A stretch of DNA of 64,000 nucleotides, from the NCBI RefSeq assembly GCF_001294575.1, contig NZ_CP012676.1, forward strand, positions 3,486,001 through 3,550,000. The letters are read 5' to 3'. The first letter of the stretch is position 1. The number at the start of each line of letters is the position of its first letter. Below the pieces are notes generated by a model. It was not told where the DNA came from and made no database searches. It saw nothing but the letters and a program-made list of their open reading frames with translations. Origin of the DNA: Pseudomonas versuta (GTDB lineage Bacteria > Pseudomonadota > Gammaproteobacteria > Pseudomonadales > Pseudomonadaceae). The position numbers and the translations under genes were made by a program. Shown here in pieces: positions 27,367-37,387 of this stretch.

Positions 27367-28848
27367 ATGCCCAGGCTTAAAAACGGCCTTCTCCAGGCCG
27401 CCGGTTGGCTGTTTTACCTGACACTATTGATGGGCCTCGCGCTGGCGCTGCCGACATCGATCTTCGACGCCGAGTCGAAAAACTTTATTTTCCTGATTGG
27501 CGTCGTGGGTATCTGGCGCTACTCAATGGGTGCCACGCACTTCCTGCGCGGCATGCTGTTTTTATATGTGGTGTACCCGCACCTGCGGCGCAAAGTGCGC
27601 AAACTGGGCACGTCTGCCGACCCCTCGCACGTGTTCCTGATGGTCACCAGTTTTCGCATCGACGCCCTGACCACCGCCCAGGTGTACAGCTCGGTGATTC
27701 GCGAAGCGATCGACTGCGGCCTGCCCACCACCATCGTCTGCTCGCTGGTCGAGATGTCCGATGAGTTGCTGGTCAAAAGCATGTGGCAACGGCTCAACCC
27801 GCCTGCCCGGGTCAAACTGGACTTTGTACGCATCGCCGGCACCGGCAAGCGCGATGGCCTGGCCTTTGGTTTTCGTGCCATCTCCCGCCATCTGCCGGAT
27901 GAGCGCGCAGTGGTTGCAGTGATCGACGGCGACACCGTGCTCGCCCCCGGCGTAGTGCGCAAAACCGTGCCCTGGTTTCAGCTGTTCGGCAATGTCGGCG
28001 GCCTGACCACCAACGAATTTTGTGAAGTGCGCGGCGGCTACATCATGAGCGAGTGGCACAAGCTGCGCTTCGCCCAGCGTCACATCAACATGTGCTCCAT
28101 GGCCCTGTCCAAACGCGTGCTGACCATGACCGGGCGCATGTCCGTGTTCCGCGCCAACGTGGTCACCGACCCGGCCTTTATCGCCGATGTTGAAAGTGAT
28201 TCGCTGCAGCACTGGCGTCTGGGCCGCTTCAAGTTTTTGACCGGCGATGACAAGTCCAGCTGGTTCAGCCTGATGCGCCTGGGTTACGACACCTTCTACG
28301 TGCCGGACGCCGCCATCTACACCGTGGAACACCCGCCGGAAAAAAGCTTTATCAAGGCCAGCCGCAAACTGATGTTTCGCTGGTACGGCAACAACCTGCG
28401 CCAGAACGCCCGGGCGCTGGGCCTGGGGGTCAACCGCCTGGGCCTGTTCACCAGTCTTGTGCTGTTCGACCAGCGGGTGTCGATGTGGACCTCCTTGCTG
28501 GGCCTGACCGCCGCACTGATCGCCACGGCCCGATACGGCATCAGTTTCCTCATCGCCTACCTGCTGTGGATCGGCTTCACCCGCCTGGTCCTGACCCTGT
28601 TGCTCGCCTGCTCGGGGCACCGGATCGGCCCGGCTTACCCGCTGATTCTTTATTACAACCAGATCGTTGGCGCGCTAGTGAAGATCTATGTGTTCTTCCG
28701 CCTCGACCAGCAATCCTGGACCCGTCAGGACACCAAATTGACCCGTGATCTGGCCAGCTTTCAACGTTGGTTCAACACCTGGTCGTCCCGGACCATGACC
28801 TTCTCCGCCGGCAGCATCTTCGTCGCCGTGCTGTTGATGATGGTCTGA
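27367..28848 (+). CDS. alg8: Alginate polymerase Alg8 (mannuronan synthase, GT2)
   Basis: Inner-membrane glycosyltransferase that polymerises GDP-mannuronate into polymannuronate. From the ATG at 27367 ([18 protein letters not shown]) it has 493 residues, against 494 in P. aeruginosa; in-frame codons further upstream, at 27346 or in the repeat, are weaker. Membrane segments flank a GT2 domain whose nucleotide and metal residues are visible as [12 protein letters not shown] and [18 protein letters not shown] with GDDKS following; the Arg-Trp of the processivity motif is in [12 protein letters not shown]. Polymerisation depends on c-di-GMP bound to Alg44. The visible ribosome-binding site is weak, consistent with limiting translation. 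Confidence 0.95.
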   Translation: MPRLKNGLLQAAGWLFYLTLLMGLALALPTSIFDAESKNFIFLIGVVGIWRYSMGATHFLRGMLFLYVVYPHLRRKVRKLGTSADPSHVFLMVTSFRIDALTTAQVYSSVIREAIDCGLPTTIVCSLVEMSDELLVKSMWQRLNPPARVKLDFVRIAGTGKRDGLAFGFRAISRHLPDERAVVAVIDGDTVLAPGVVRKTVPWFQLFGNVGGLTTNEFCEVRGGYIMSEWHKLRFAQRHINMCSMALSKRVLTMTGRMSVFRANVVTDPAFIADVESDSLQHWRLGRFKFLTGDDKSSWFSLMRLGYDTFYVPDAAIYTVEHPPEKSFIKASRKLMFRWYGNNLRQNARALGLGVNRLGLFTSLVLFDQRVSMWTSLLGLTAALIATARYGISFLIAYLLWIGFTRLVLTLLLACSGHRIGPAYPLILYYNQIVGALVKIYVFFRLDQQSWTRQDTKLTRDLASFQRWFNTWSSRTMTFSAGSIFVAVLLMMV

Positions 28849-28883
28849 ACCGCTTCGATCGAATTAACCAGGAACAAGACCTT

Positions 28884-30053
28884 ATGAACACTCAAGTAAA
28901 CGCCAACGTTGTCCACGAATCTGAAGCCCAGCGCCAGCATGCGCGGGTCAAAATCCCGGCCAAGCTGCGCTTTTTCGGCGCCGACCGTACGCCGATGGAG
29001 GTCAAGCTGATTGACCTCTCGGCAGGCGGCCTGAGCTTCAACGCTGCCAACCAGCCCTTCAAGGTCGGCGATGTAATCAAAGGGCGCTTACAGTTTGTAA
29101 TCGACAACCTGGGCCTGACGATGGACGTCGACCTGCTGGTACGCAACGCCGACCGCCAGACCGGCCGCGTCGGCTGCCAGTTCCAGAACCTCGACCTGCA
29201 AGACATTGCCACCCTGCGCCATCTCATCACCTCGCACCTGAGCGGCGACATTGTGACCATGGGCGAAGTGCTTGCCACCTTGCAGCGCGACAACTTCACC
29301 AAGGCGCGCAAAGTCAAGGACGGCGGCAGCGGCATGAGCCCTTTCGGGCGCTTTAAAGCCGTCACCTTCAGCGCCGGGATTTTTGTCGTCGGCCTGCTGG
29401 CCTTCGGTTTTGTCGCCAAGTCGGTCTACGGCCTGTACTTCGTGACCCACGCCCAGTCGGCACTGGTCAGCGTGCAGGGGCTGAACATCACCATGCCCCG
29501 CGACGGCACCGTACAAAGCCTGATCAAGGATGACCAGCTGGCGGCCAACGGCGCGCCACTGGCCACCTTCAGCACCAGCATGCTCGATGTACTCAAGGGC
29601 CACCTGGACGAGAACCAGCTGCAACCCGAGAACATCGAAACCCTGTTCGGCAAGCAAATGACCGGCACCCTGACCTCGCCATGTGACTGCGTAGTTGCCG
29701 AGCAACTGGTTGCCAACGGCCAGTACGCCAGCAAGGGCGACGTGATTTTCAAACTGGTACCGCGCAACAGTGAAGCCGACGTGGCTGCACGTTTCAGCTA
29801 CCGCCAGTTTGGCAACGTACTGCCCGGCACCCGCGTCAACTTCCAGGTAGCCGGTGAAGACGCCGTTCGCAGCGGCAAGATCATCAGCAGCACCAGCCTG
29901 GACAGCGACAACCTGTCCTCGGACATCCGCGTGCAAATCAAGCCCGACGCCCCGCTCGACAGCGCCCTCACCGGTCGCCCGGTTGAAGTCAGCAGCGATC
30001 GTGGGCCCTCGTTGAACTGGCTGATCGACAAAGCCATGGCTGCGGGTCTTTAA
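28884..30053 (+). CDS. alg44: Alg44, c-di-GMP-binding co-polymerase
   Basis: Membrane protein of 389 residues, the same length as in P. aeruginosa. The N-terminal cytoplasmic PilZ domain binds c-di-GMP: the RxxxR pair is Arg17 and Arg21 (RQHARVKI), and DLSAGG starts at Asp44. One membrane helix follows (about 155-175, FSAGIFVVGLLAFGFVA), then a periplasmic adaptor-like region with lipoyl/HlyD character (VAEQLVANGQYASKGDVIFK). It activates Alg8 and probably bridges to the AlgK/AlgE export complex. The ATG at 28884 has AGGAA upstream; the in-frame extension upstream overlaps alg8. The stop is three bases before the algK ATG. Confidence 0.96.
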   Translation: MNTQVNANVVHESEAQRQHARVKIPAKLRFFGADRTPMEVKLIDLSAGGLSFNAANQPFKVGDVIKGRLQFVIDNLGLTMDVDLLVRNADRQTGRVGCQFQNLDLQDIATLRHLITSHLSGDIVTMGEVLATLQRDNFTKARKVKDGGSGMSPFGRFKAVTFSAGIFVVGLLAFGFVAKSVYGLYFVTHAQSALVSVQGLNITMPRDGTVQSLIKDDQLAANGAPLATFSTSMLDVLKGHLDENQLQPENIETLFGKQMTGTLTSPCDCVVAEQLVANGQYASKGDVIFKLVPRNSEADVAARFSYRQFGNVLPGTRVNFQVAGEDAVRSGKIISSTSLDSDNLSSDIRVQIKPDAPLDSALTGRPVEVSSDRGPSLNWLIDKAMAAGL

Positions 30054-30055
30054 CC

Positions 30056-31543
30056 ATGACAAACCTTACCCCCAATCAGCGGTGGGAGCTGGCTTGCCAG
30101 CGATTGCATCCCCCCGGTGTTGCAGGCCAACCCCATGGACCGTATCGCTGGCAAGCCAGCTCCCACAAGATTACCGCGCTATGTCTGCTGGCCATCGCGC
30201 TGGCCGGCTGCTCCGGCCTGCCCGATCAACGTCTGGCCAATGAAGCGCTCAAGCGTGGCGATATCGCCACCGCGCAACAGAACTATCAAGTGCTCGCCGA
30301 CCTGGGCTACACCGAGGCCCAGGTTGGCCTGGCCGATATCTGGATGCAAAGCCGCGACACCGAGCAACTGAACAAAGCCGAAGCCACCTACCGGGCAGCG
30401 GCGCAAACCTCGCCCCGGGCCAAGGCGCGTCTGGGCCGTTTACTGGCAGCCAAGCCCGGCGCCACCGACGCTGAACTGCACGAAGCGCAAACCTTGCTCA
30501 AGCAAGCCTTTGCCAGCGGCGACGCCAGCAGCCTCACACCTTTGGCCATGCTGTATTTGCAGCACCCGCAGAGCTTCCCCGAGGTCAACGCACAGCAGCA
30601 AATCAACCAGTGGCTCGCGGCTGGCTATCCCCAGGCGGGCCTGGCGCAAATTGCCCTGTACCGCATTCAAGGCACCTACGATCAGCATCTGGATCAAGTC
30701 CAGTCCATCTGCAAACAGGCGCTGGTCAGCAATGACAGCTGCTATGTCGAGCTGGCCACGGTTTATCAGAAACAAGGCAACACCGAACAGCAGGCGCAGT
30801 TGCTCAAGCAACTTCAAAACGCTTACCGCGAGGGCAGCGCATCGGCCCAACGGGTCGACGGCGTTGCCCGGGTGCTGGCCGATCCGAGCCTTGGCACTCC
30901 CGACCCGGATACGGCCAAATCGTTGCTTGAGAACATCGCACCGATTTACCCGGCGGCCTGGGTCAGCCTCGCGCAACTGCTCTACGACTTCCCGGAGCAA
31001 GGCGATGTCGCACAATTACAGGCCTACCTGGACAACGGCCGCGCGGCAGATCAGCCACGAGCCGAGCTGCTGCTGGGCAAGCTGTACTACGACGGTAAAT
31101 GGCTGACCCCGGACGCGAAACAGGCCGAGGCGCATTTCCTGCAGGCAGTGGATAAAGAAGTGGCCGCCGATTACTACCTGGGGCAGATCTACCGCCGTGG
31201 TTACCTGGGGCAGGTCTACCCGCAAAAAGCCCTCGATCATTTGCTCAAGGCTGCCCGTAACGGCCAGAACAGCGCCGACTTCGCCATCGCCCAGCTTTTC
31301 TCCCAAGGCAAGGGGACCCAACCCAACCGGCTCAACGCCTACGTGTTCAGCCAGCTGGCCAAAGCCCAGGACACCCCGCAAGGCAATGAACTGGCCGCGC
31401 AACTCGATGAGCAACTGCCCGTAGAGCAGCGCGCGCAGGCTCAACGCCTGCTGCAAAAAGAACAAGCGGTGCGTGCCACCTTGAGCCAGAACGCCCTGGC
31501 CGTGCAGACGCTGGAACAAGACAACGGCGAGGAAACCCCATGA
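30056..31543 (+). CDS. algK: AlgK, outer-membrane TPR lipoprotein, with REPIN-encoded N-terminus
   Basis: TPR/Sel1-repeat scaffold lipoprotein that helps place the AlgE porin; 495 residues as read. The mature part is standard (Cys52 then [20 protein letters not shown]) with repeats throughout, such as [14 protein letters not shown] and [20 protein letters not shown]. The start ATG lies two bases after the alg44 stop, as expected. However, codons 9-37 are made by a complete REPIN (30082-30166), so the signal peptide hydrophobic core ([13 protein letters not shown], 39-51, lipobox LAGC) is preceded by about 38 residues instead of a handful. The frame stays open. An in-frame TTG at 30104 is the only alternative start and has no good site. 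Export may be affected. Confidence 0.93.
   Translation: MTNLTPNQRWELACQRLHPPGVAGQPHGPYRWQASSHKITALCLLAIALAGCSGLPDQRLANEALKRGDIATAQQNYQVLADLGYTEAQVGLADIWMQSRDTEQLNKAEATYRAAAQTSPRAKARLGRLLAAKPGATDAELHEAQTLLKQAFASGDASSLTPLAMLYLQHPQSFPEVNAQQQINQWLAAGYPQAGLAQIALYRIQGTYDQHLDQVQSICKQALVSNDSCYVELATVYQKQGNTEQQAQLLKQLQNAYREGSASAQRVDGVARVLADPSLGTPDPDTAKSLLENIAPIYPAAWVSLAQLLYDFPEQGDVAQLQAYLDNGRAADQPRAELLLGKLYYDGKWLTPDAKQAEAHFLQAVDKEVAADYYLGQIYRRGYLGQVYPQKALDHLLKAARNGQNSADFAIAQLFSQGKGTQPNRLNAYVFSQLAKAQDTPQGNELAAQLDEQLPVEQRAQAQRLLQKEQAVRATLSQNALAVQTLEQDNGEETP
30082..30166. repeat. REPIN inside the algK coding sequence
   Basis: Perfect facing 23-base arms of the GTGGGAGCTGG type (30082-30104 and 30144-30166) around a 39-base loop. 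It is the only complete REPIN in the window that lies inside a gene near its start, and it is read through in frame. Confidence 0.95.
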
Positions 31544-33015
31544 CCCTGAACCCTTTTGTGAAAGCCGGCATTGGCCTGTCCTTCGCCCTGCTGTGGTCGT
31601 GCCCGACACTGGCGGCCCTGACCGATGAGCAGAATTTTGGTCTGGAGATGAAAGTCACTGCCCAGTCCGAAGACGACCGTGACCTCGGTACCCGTGAAGG
31701 CGGTGACGTCAACGGGGTGGGGCTGGACCTGCGTCCATGGGTGTATGGCGAGCGCGGTAACTGGAGCGCCTATGCCATGGGCCAGGCCGTGACCTCCAGC
31801 GACATTATTGAAACCGATACCCTGCAACAGTCCGATGAAGAGCAATCGAGCAGCGGCAATGACGCGCGCAAACCGGACAAAAGCTATCTGGCTTTACGCG
31901 AGTTCTGGATCGGCTACAAAGGCTTCACCGCTTACCCCGGCGAGCAGCTCAAACTCGGGCGCCAGCGCCTGCACAACGATGATGGCATGTGGCGCGATAC
32001 CAACATCGAAGCCCTGAACTGGACCTTCGACACCACCCTGCTCAAGGCCAACCTCGGCGCGGCGCAGCGCTTCAGCGAATACCGTACCGACCTCAGCGAA
32101 CTGGCCCCGGACGATCAGGACCGGTTGCACCTGTACGGCGATATTTCGGCGCAATGGAAACCCGGCCAATGGGTCGGCGCCCGCGCCCACCACAGCCACG
32201 ATGACGGCAAGCTCAAGCACGAAGGCGCAGAAATCGACGCCCTGGATAAAACCCGTAACGGCGACCTGACCTGGCTCGGCATCGAGGCTAACAGCGACGC
32301 CTACAACTACCGCAACACCAACACCGTCAACTACTGGGCCAGCGTCACCGGCATGACCGGCAAGCGCGACAGCCTGGCCACCTCGACGGTCGACGGGCAC
32401 ACCCTCGCCGGCGCTAAAACCAGTGACGACGTCGACGGCTGGGCCACCGATCTGGGGGTGCGTTTGCGCCTTGATCCGAACTGGCAGGTGGGCGGTGCCT
32501 ACTCCCGCGCCAGCGCCAACTATCAGCAGACCGGGCTTGAGAGCAACCGCTCCAGCTTCACCGGGACCCGCTCGCGGGTTCACCGTTTTGGTGAAGCCTT
32601 CCGTGGCGAGATGCAGAACATCCAGAGCGCCAGCCTGTTCACCTCGTGGCAGTTGCGCGACGACTACGACGCCAGCCTCGTCTACCACAAGTTCTGGCGC
32701 GTCGACGCCAGCAAGCCGGTGGGCAGCAACGGCATCAATGCCGTAGAAAACAGCGAAGATCCCACCAGCGGCCTGCTCTCCAGCACCTCACTGCCGCTGG
32801 TCGACGGCAAAAACGACCTCGGCCAGGAAATGGACCTGGTGGTCACCAAGTACTTCAAAAAAGGCCTGCTGCCTGCCGCCCTCAGCCAGTCCATCGATGA
32901 GCCTTCGGCCCTGGTGCGGTTTCGCGGCGGTGTATTCAAGCCGGGCGATGCCTACGGCAAAAGCGTGGACTCGTACATGCACCGCGCGTTTGTCGACGTG
33001 ATCTGGCGCTTCTGA
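31540..33015 (+). CDS. algE: Alginate export porin AlgE
   Basis: Outer-membrane beta-barrel of 491 residues through which alginate leaves the cell. A signal peptide ([20 protein letters not shown]) ends near residue 25. The barrel is marked by alternating polar/aromatic strands, Arg-rich segments of the anion-selective pore ([18 protein letters not shown]) and a C-terminal aromatic residue in VDVIWRF, the BAM recognition signal. GAGGAAA precedes the ATG, which overlaps the algK stop by four bases. AlgE is 490 residues in P. aeruginosa. Confidence 0.96.
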   Translation: MTLNPFVKAGIGLSFALLWSCPTLAALTDEQNFGLEMKVTAQSEDDRDLGTREGGDVNGVGLDLRPWVYGERGNWSAYAMGQAVTSSDIIETDTLQQSDEEQSSSGNDARKPDKSYLALREFWIGYKGFTAYPGEQLKLGRQRLHNDDGMWRDTNIEALNWTFDTTLLKANLGAAQRFSEYRTDLSELAPDDQDRLHLYGDISAQWKPGQWVGARAHHSHDDGKLKHEGAEIDALDKTRNGDLTWLGIEANSDAYNYRNTNTVNYWASVTGMTGKRDSLATSTVDGHTLAGAKTSDDVDGWATDLGVRLRLDPNWQVGGAYSRASANYQQTGLESNRSSFTGTRSRVHRFGEAFRGEMQNIQSASLFTSWQLRDDYDASLVYHKFWRVDASKPVGSNGINAVENSEDPTSGLLSSTSLPLVDGKNDLGQEMDLVVTKYFKKGLLPAALSQSIDEPSALVRFRGGVFKPGDAYGKSVDSYMHRAFVDVIWRF

Positions 33016-33041
33016 TGACAACGCCAACGGGAGTGCGAGAG

Positions 33042-34613
33042 ATGAACCATCCTGCCAATAAAGGCGCGGTCAGCCTGCTGGCCGGCGCCCTGCTGCTGGC
33101 AAGTTCAATGGCCTTTGCCAGTGTCGAGCCACCGCGCCCGGGCCTGGCCAAAGAGCTGCAACAGGCCAAGACCTATACCGTGCGTACCGCCCCCAGCGCG
33201 CCGCTGGAAATAGCCAAACCGGCACTGCCCGACATCAGCGGCTACACCGCCGAGGCGGCAGCGGCCAAGATCGTGCGCAGTACCGCCGGCAAGGTCAGCG
33301 TGCGCCGCATGATGCAGGAAAACGCCCTCAAGGACTTTATCGGCGGCGACAACAAAATGGCCGAATGGGTAGTGCGCCAGGGCGGCATCCCCCAGGCAAT
33401 TTTTATCGACGACGGCTATGTAAACCTCAAGGATCTGGCCCGCCGCCTGCCGAAACAATACTTCAGCGAAACCGCACCGGGGGTATACCTGGCACGCTTG
33501 CCGATCGTGGTCGGGCACAAGGGCATTCTGGACATCGACAGCAGCACCAAAGAGCTGCGCCTGTCTGAAGAAGCCGGTGCATTCATGGTCAACGACGGCC
33601 AGCTGTTCGTGCGCGACACCAAGGTCACCGGCTGGCGCGAAAAGGACAACGGCCCGGCGACCTTCCGTGATGCCAAGGCGTTTCGCCCGTTCCTGCTGGC
33701 CTGGGGTGGCACCGAGACGTACATCGTCAACAGCACAATGGCCAGCTTCGGCTACGCCAACAGCAAGTCGTACGGGGTGAGTATTTCCCAGTACACGCCC
33801 AACATGGCCAAGGTGGTCAAACGCGATGAGCCGACTGGCTGGATCGTGGGCTCCGAATTCTCGGACATGTGGTACGGCTTCTACTGCTATGAAACCCGCG
33901 ACTTTGTGGTCAAGGGCAACACCTACCGCGACAACATCGTCTACGGCATCGACCCCCATGACCGTTCCCACGGGCTGATCATCGCCGACAACGATGTGTT
34001 CGGCACCCAACGCAAGCACGGGATCATTATTTCCCGCGAGGTGAACGACAGCTTCATCTTCAACAACCGCAGCCATGACAACAAATTGTCGGGCCTGGTG
34101 ATCGACCGCAACAGTTCCAACAACCTGATTGCCGACAACCAGATTTTCCAGAACCACACCGACGGCATCACTCTCTACGAGAGCGGTGACAACCTGCTGT
34201 GGGGCAACAAGGTGATCAACAACCGCCGCCACGGAATCCGGGTGCGCAACAGCGTGAATATCCGGCTGTACGAAAACATCGCCCTGGCCAACGGCCTGAC
34301 CGGCGTCTACGGCCACATCAAGGATTTGACCGAGACCGACCGCGACATCGACCTCGACCCGTTCGACACCCAGGTGTCACTGATTCTGGTAGGTGGCGAA
34401 CTGGCCGGTAACGGCAGCGGCCCGCTGAGCATCGACTCGCCCCTGAGCATCGAGCTGTATCGGGTATCGATGCTGGCCCCGAGCAAATCCAGCGGCATCA
34501 GCTTCAACGGCATTCTGGGTGAGCGCCAGGGCGAGATTCTCGACCTGCTGGTGCGCCAGCAAAAAGCCGTGCTGATCGACCCCGTTGAACGCCAGACCGA
34601 AATGCGCGACTGA
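33042..34613 (+). CDS. algG: Mannuronan C5-epimerase AlgG
   Basis: Periplasmic enzyme converting D-mannuronate to L-guluronate within the polymer; 523 residues from the ATG at 33042, which follows a GGGAG/GAGAG stretch (an ATG at 33015, overlapping the algE stop, would add nine residues). The signal peptide is AVSLLAGALLLASSMAFAS. The right-handed beta-helix is obvious as repeated Asn-rich turns (FNNRSHDNKLSGLVIDRNSS, LIADNQIFQNHTDG). The catalytic motif DPHD is at residues 304-307 in YGIDPHDRSHG. It also protects nascent polymer in the export complex. Confidence 0.96.
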   Translation: MNHPANKGAVSLLAGALLLASSMAFASVEPPRPGLAKELQQAKTYTVRTAPSAPLEIAKPALPDISGYTAEAAAAKIVRSTAGKVSVRRMMQENALKDFIGGDNKMAEWVVRQGGIPQAIFIDDGYVNLKDLARRLPKQYFSETAPGVYLARLPIVVGHKGILDIDSSTKELRLSEEAGAFMVNDGQLFVRDTKVTGWREKDNGPATFRDAKAFRPFLLAWGGTETYIVNSTMASFGYANSKSYGVSISQYTPNMAKVVKRDEPTGWIVGSEFSDMWYGFYCYETRDFVVKGNTYRDNIVYGIDPHDRSHGLIIADNDVFGTQRKHGIIISREVNDSFIFNNRSHDNKLSGLVIDRNSSNNLIADNQIFQNHTDGITLYESGDNLLWGNKVINNRRHGIRVRNSVNIRLYENIALANGLTGVYGHIKDLTETDRDIDLDPFDTQVSLILVGGELAGNGSGPLSIDSPLSIELYRVSMLAPSKSSGISFNGILGERQGEILDLLVRQQKAVLIDPVERQTEMRD

Positions 34614-34624
34614 GGATGACTGTT

Positions 34625-36058
34625 ATGCCCCCCCATATGATCAAATTTCTAAGCTTGTCGGGCCTGACCGCCGCCATCCTCGCCGCCGGTTGCGGCGTGC
34701 AGGCAGACGAGATTCAAGCCCCGGCATTCAGCGCAGAACCTTGCTGCAACCTGTGCCCCCAAGCCCACGACGCGAAAAACTACACCACACGCTACCAGCA
34801 AAACTTCACCACCCTGGTGCAGGCTGAAGGCGACTGGCTGTTCCGCACCCAGGAAGACCTGCGCACCGAATTCGACACCACGCCGGCCGGCTACAAACGC
34901 ATGCAGCAATTGCACGATGCGTTCAAAAGCAAAGGGGTGGAGCTGGTGGTGGTGTATCAACCGACCCGCGGGCTGGTCAACCGCAACAAACTGATGCCCG
35001 CCGAGCGCGAAAAATACGACTACGACAAGGCCCTGAAAAACTATCAGGCCATGCTCGGGCGCTTCGCCAAAATGGGCTACTACGTGCCCGACCTGTCACC
35101 TTTGACCAACGAAAAACAGGCCCACGATTTCTACTTCCGCGGCGACCAGCACTGGACACCTTACGGGGCTGAACGCACCGCCAGAATCGTCGCCGACACC
35201 GTGAAAAAAATCCCCGGTTTCGCCGATATTCCCCAGCGTGAATTCGAGACCAAAATCTCCGGGCGCATGGGCAAGACCGGCACCCTGCACAACATGGCCG
35301 GCCAGCTATGCGGCACCAGCTATGCCGTGCAGTACATGGATCAGTTTAGCACCGAGCCCAAGGGCGAAGCCGCTGACGGCGACCTGTTCGGCGATTCGGG
35401 CAACCCGCAGATCACCCTGGTGGGTACCAGCCACAGCGGCAAAAACTACAACTTCTCGGGTTTTCTGGAGCAGTACATCGGTGCCGACGTGCTCAACGTT
35501 GCCTTCCCCGGTGGCGGCCTGGAAGGCTCGATGCTGCAGTACCTGGGCAGCGAAGAATTCCAGAAAACCCCGCCAAAGGTGCTGATCTGGGAATTCTCAC
35601 CGCTGTATCGCCTCGATCAGGAAATCACCTACCGGCAAATGCTGTCCTTGCTCGACAACGGTTGCGAAGGCAAGCCCGCGCTGATGAGCAACAGCACCAC
35701 GCTCAAGCCCGGCGCGAACCAGATGCTGGTCAATAGCCGCAACCTGGACCTGCGCAACGCCAATCACCAAATTGATATCCGCTTCGCCGACCCCTCGGTG
35801 AAAACCTTGCAAGCCACCCTCTGGTACATGAACGGGCGCCACGAGAATCTGAAAATCGACAAGCCGACCACTTCTGACACCGATGGGCGTTTCGCCTTCG
35901 AACTGCGCACTGACGAAGACTGGGCCAGCCAGAATTTGCTGGCCATTGAAATCGAGGGTCCGCAAGCCGGGGCCGAGCCGCAGAAGGTCGAGGCCCGACT
36001 CTGCAAACGCAACGTATTCCCCTCCCCTGCGCAATCCCACGCGCAGGCCGGACGATGA
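34625..36058 (+). CDS. algX: Alginate O-acetyltransferase AlgX
   Basis: Periplasmic SGNH-like acetyltransferase that places acetyl groups on mannuronate, with a C-terminal carbohydrate-binding module. Starting at the ATG at 34625 (GAGG nine bases upstream) gives 477 residues and puts the catalytic residues at the P. aeruginosa numbers: Asp174 and His176 (RGDQHWTP) and Ser269 (GTSHSGKN). That agreement is why I prefer this start to 34616 or 34637. Signal peptide near [15 protein letters not shown]. Paired cysteines (CCNLCPQ near residue 40) are family features. Overlaps algL by four bases. Confidence 0.95.
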   Translation: MPPHMIKFLSLSGLTAAILAAGCGVQADEIQAPAFSAEPCCNLCPQAHDAKNYTTRYQQNFTTLVQAEGDWLFRTQEDLRTEFDTTPAGYKRMQQLHDAFKSKGVELVVVYQPTRGLVNRNKLMPAEREKYDYDKALKNYQAMLGRFAKMGYYVPDLSPLTNEKQAHDFYFRGDQHWTPYGAERTARIVADTVKKIPGFADIPQREFETKISGRMGKTGTLHNMAGQLCGTSYAVQYMDQFSTEPKGEAADGDLFGDSGNPQITLVGTSHSGKNYNFSGFLEQYIGADVLNVAFPGGGLEGSMLQYLGSEEFQKTPPKVLIWEFSPLYRLDQEITYRQMLSLLDNGCEGKPALMSNSTTLKPGANQMLVNSRNLDLRNANHQIDIRFADPSVKTLQATLWYMNGRHENLKIDKPTTSDTDGRFAFELRTDEDWASQNLLAIEIEGPQAGAEPQKVEARLCKRNVFPSPAQSHAQAGR

Positions 36059-37188
36059 GGTATCTGATGCCAACTGCACCGATCACACTACGTTCATTAC
36101 TGACCCCGGCCTTGCTCGGGCTGGCGATGTTTGCCAGCACCGCCAACGCCGCCGAGACACTGCGCCCGCCCCAGGGTTATTACGCTGCGGTCGAAGCCTT
36201 TAAAACCGGCGATTTCAAAAACGACTGCGAGACCATGCCGCAGCCGTACACCGGCAAGCTGGAATTTCGCAGCAAGTATGAAGGCTCGGACAAGGCCCGC
36301 TCGACACTCAATGTCGACTCGGAAAAAGCCTTCCGCGAGGCCACTTCCGGCATCACCACCCTGGAACGCAGCACCAGTAAAAAGGTGATGCAATTCATGC
36401 GTGACGGTCGCCCGCAACAGCTCGAATGCACGCTGAACTGGCTTACGGCCTGGGCCGAGGCCGATGCACTGATGAGCAAAGACTTCAATCACACCGGCAA
36501 GTCGATGCGCAAATGGGCGCTGGGCAGCATGGCCTCGTCTTACATCCGCCTGAAATTCTCCAGCTCGCAGCCGCTGGCCCAACATCCGCAGCAAGCGCAG
36601 GTGATCGAAGCCTGGTTCAGCAAAATGGCGGATCAGGTGGTCAGCGACTGGGACAACCTGGCGCTGGAAAAAACCAATAACCACTCGTACTGGTCGGCAT
36701 GGTCAGTGATGGCAACCGCCATCGCCACCAACCGTCGCGACCTGTTCGACTGGTCGGTGAAAGAGTTCAAGGTCGGCGCCAATCAAGTCGATGCCCAAGG
36801 CTTTTTGCCCAACGAACTCAAGCGCCAGCAACGTGCCCTGGCCTATCACAACTACGCCCTGGCGCCCCTGTCGATGATCGCCAGTTTTGCCCTGGTCAAT
36901 GGCGTGGATCTGCGCAACGAAAACAACGGGGCCCTGAAACGCTTGGGCGAACGCGTGCTCAGCGGGGTCAAGGACCCGGATGAGTTCGAACAAAAGAACG
37001 GTAAAAAGCAGGACATGACCGACTTGAAAGTCGACGCCAAATTCGCCTGGCTCGAACCCTTCTGCACCCTCTACACCTGCACCCCGGACGTCATTGAAAT
37101 GAAACGCGGCATGCAGCCGTTCAAGACCTTTCGACTGGGTGGCGATTTGACCCGGGTCTACGACCCGGCCCACGAAAAAGGCAAATAA
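36055..37188 (+). CDS. algL: Alginate lyase AlgL
   Basis: Periplasmic poly(mannuronate) lyase of the PL5 family, 377 residues, that clears misrouted polymer during export. Signal peptide through MFASTANA. The catalytic NNHSYW segment has His210 here, and the [13 protein letters not shown] helix carries the Tyr acid/base; [17 protein letters not shown] is another conserved stretch. The ATG overlaps the algX stop (ATGA); a second ATG at 36067 has a better-spaced GAGG and may be the real start. Confidence 0.96.
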   Translation: MRYLMPTAPITLRSLLTPALLGLAMFASTANAAETLRPPQGYYAAVEAFKTGDFKNDCETMPQPYTGKLEFRSKYEGSDKARSTLNVDSEKAFREATSGITTLERSTSKKVMQFMRDGRPQQLECTLNWLTAWAEADALMSKDFNHTGKSMRKWALGSMASSYIRLKFSSSQPLAQHPQQAQVIEAWFSKMADQVVSDWDNLALEKTNNHSYWSAWSVMATAIATNRRDLFDWSVKEFKVGANQVDAQGFLPNELKRQQRALAYHNYALAPLSMIASFALVNGVDLRNENNGALKRLGERVLSGVKDPDEFEQKNGKKQDMTDLKVDAKFAWLEPFCTLYTCTPDVIEMKRGMQPFKTFRLGGDLTRVYDPAHEKGK

Positions 37189-37205
37189 CCCGCCACCCTG
37201 AACCC

Positions 37206-37274
37206 TCTGTAGGCGCGAGCTTGCTCGCGAGCTCTTCGAGATCAAAAGATCGCGAGCAAGCTCGCTCCTACAGA
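37206..37274. repeat. REPIN between algL and algI
   Basis: Facing arms CTGTAGGCGCGAGCTTGCTC and the complement ending GCTCGCTCCTACAG, 18 bases after algL. One base of the left arm differs from the common form (GGCGC for GGAGC). Confidence 0.9.
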
Positions 37275-37315
37275 GGGGAAAAGGGAAGACGCGAAGAAGG
37301 GATTGCATCGATTTA

Positions 37316-37349
37316 CCCCCCCGACTTTTTCATGGGGGGTTTGGGGGGG
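37316..37349 (+). promoter_or_regulatory. C7/G6/G7 homopolymer block upstream of algI
   Basis: Seven C (37316-37322), an 11-base spacer, six G (37334-37339), TTT and seven G (37343-37349). The C run can pair with either G run, giving two mutually exclusive hairpins 40-70 bases before the algI start. The runs are also prone to slippage. Function is a guess. Confidence 0.45.
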
Positions 37350-37387
37350 CCTGGCCCTTTACTGTTGGTCAACACGGAGAAGTCAGG

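Noticed and set aside
30095..30100. A second lipobox in the REPIN-coded segment of AlgK (ELAC)
   Set aside because: It lacks a hydrophobic helix before it; the real lipobox is LAGC at Cys52.
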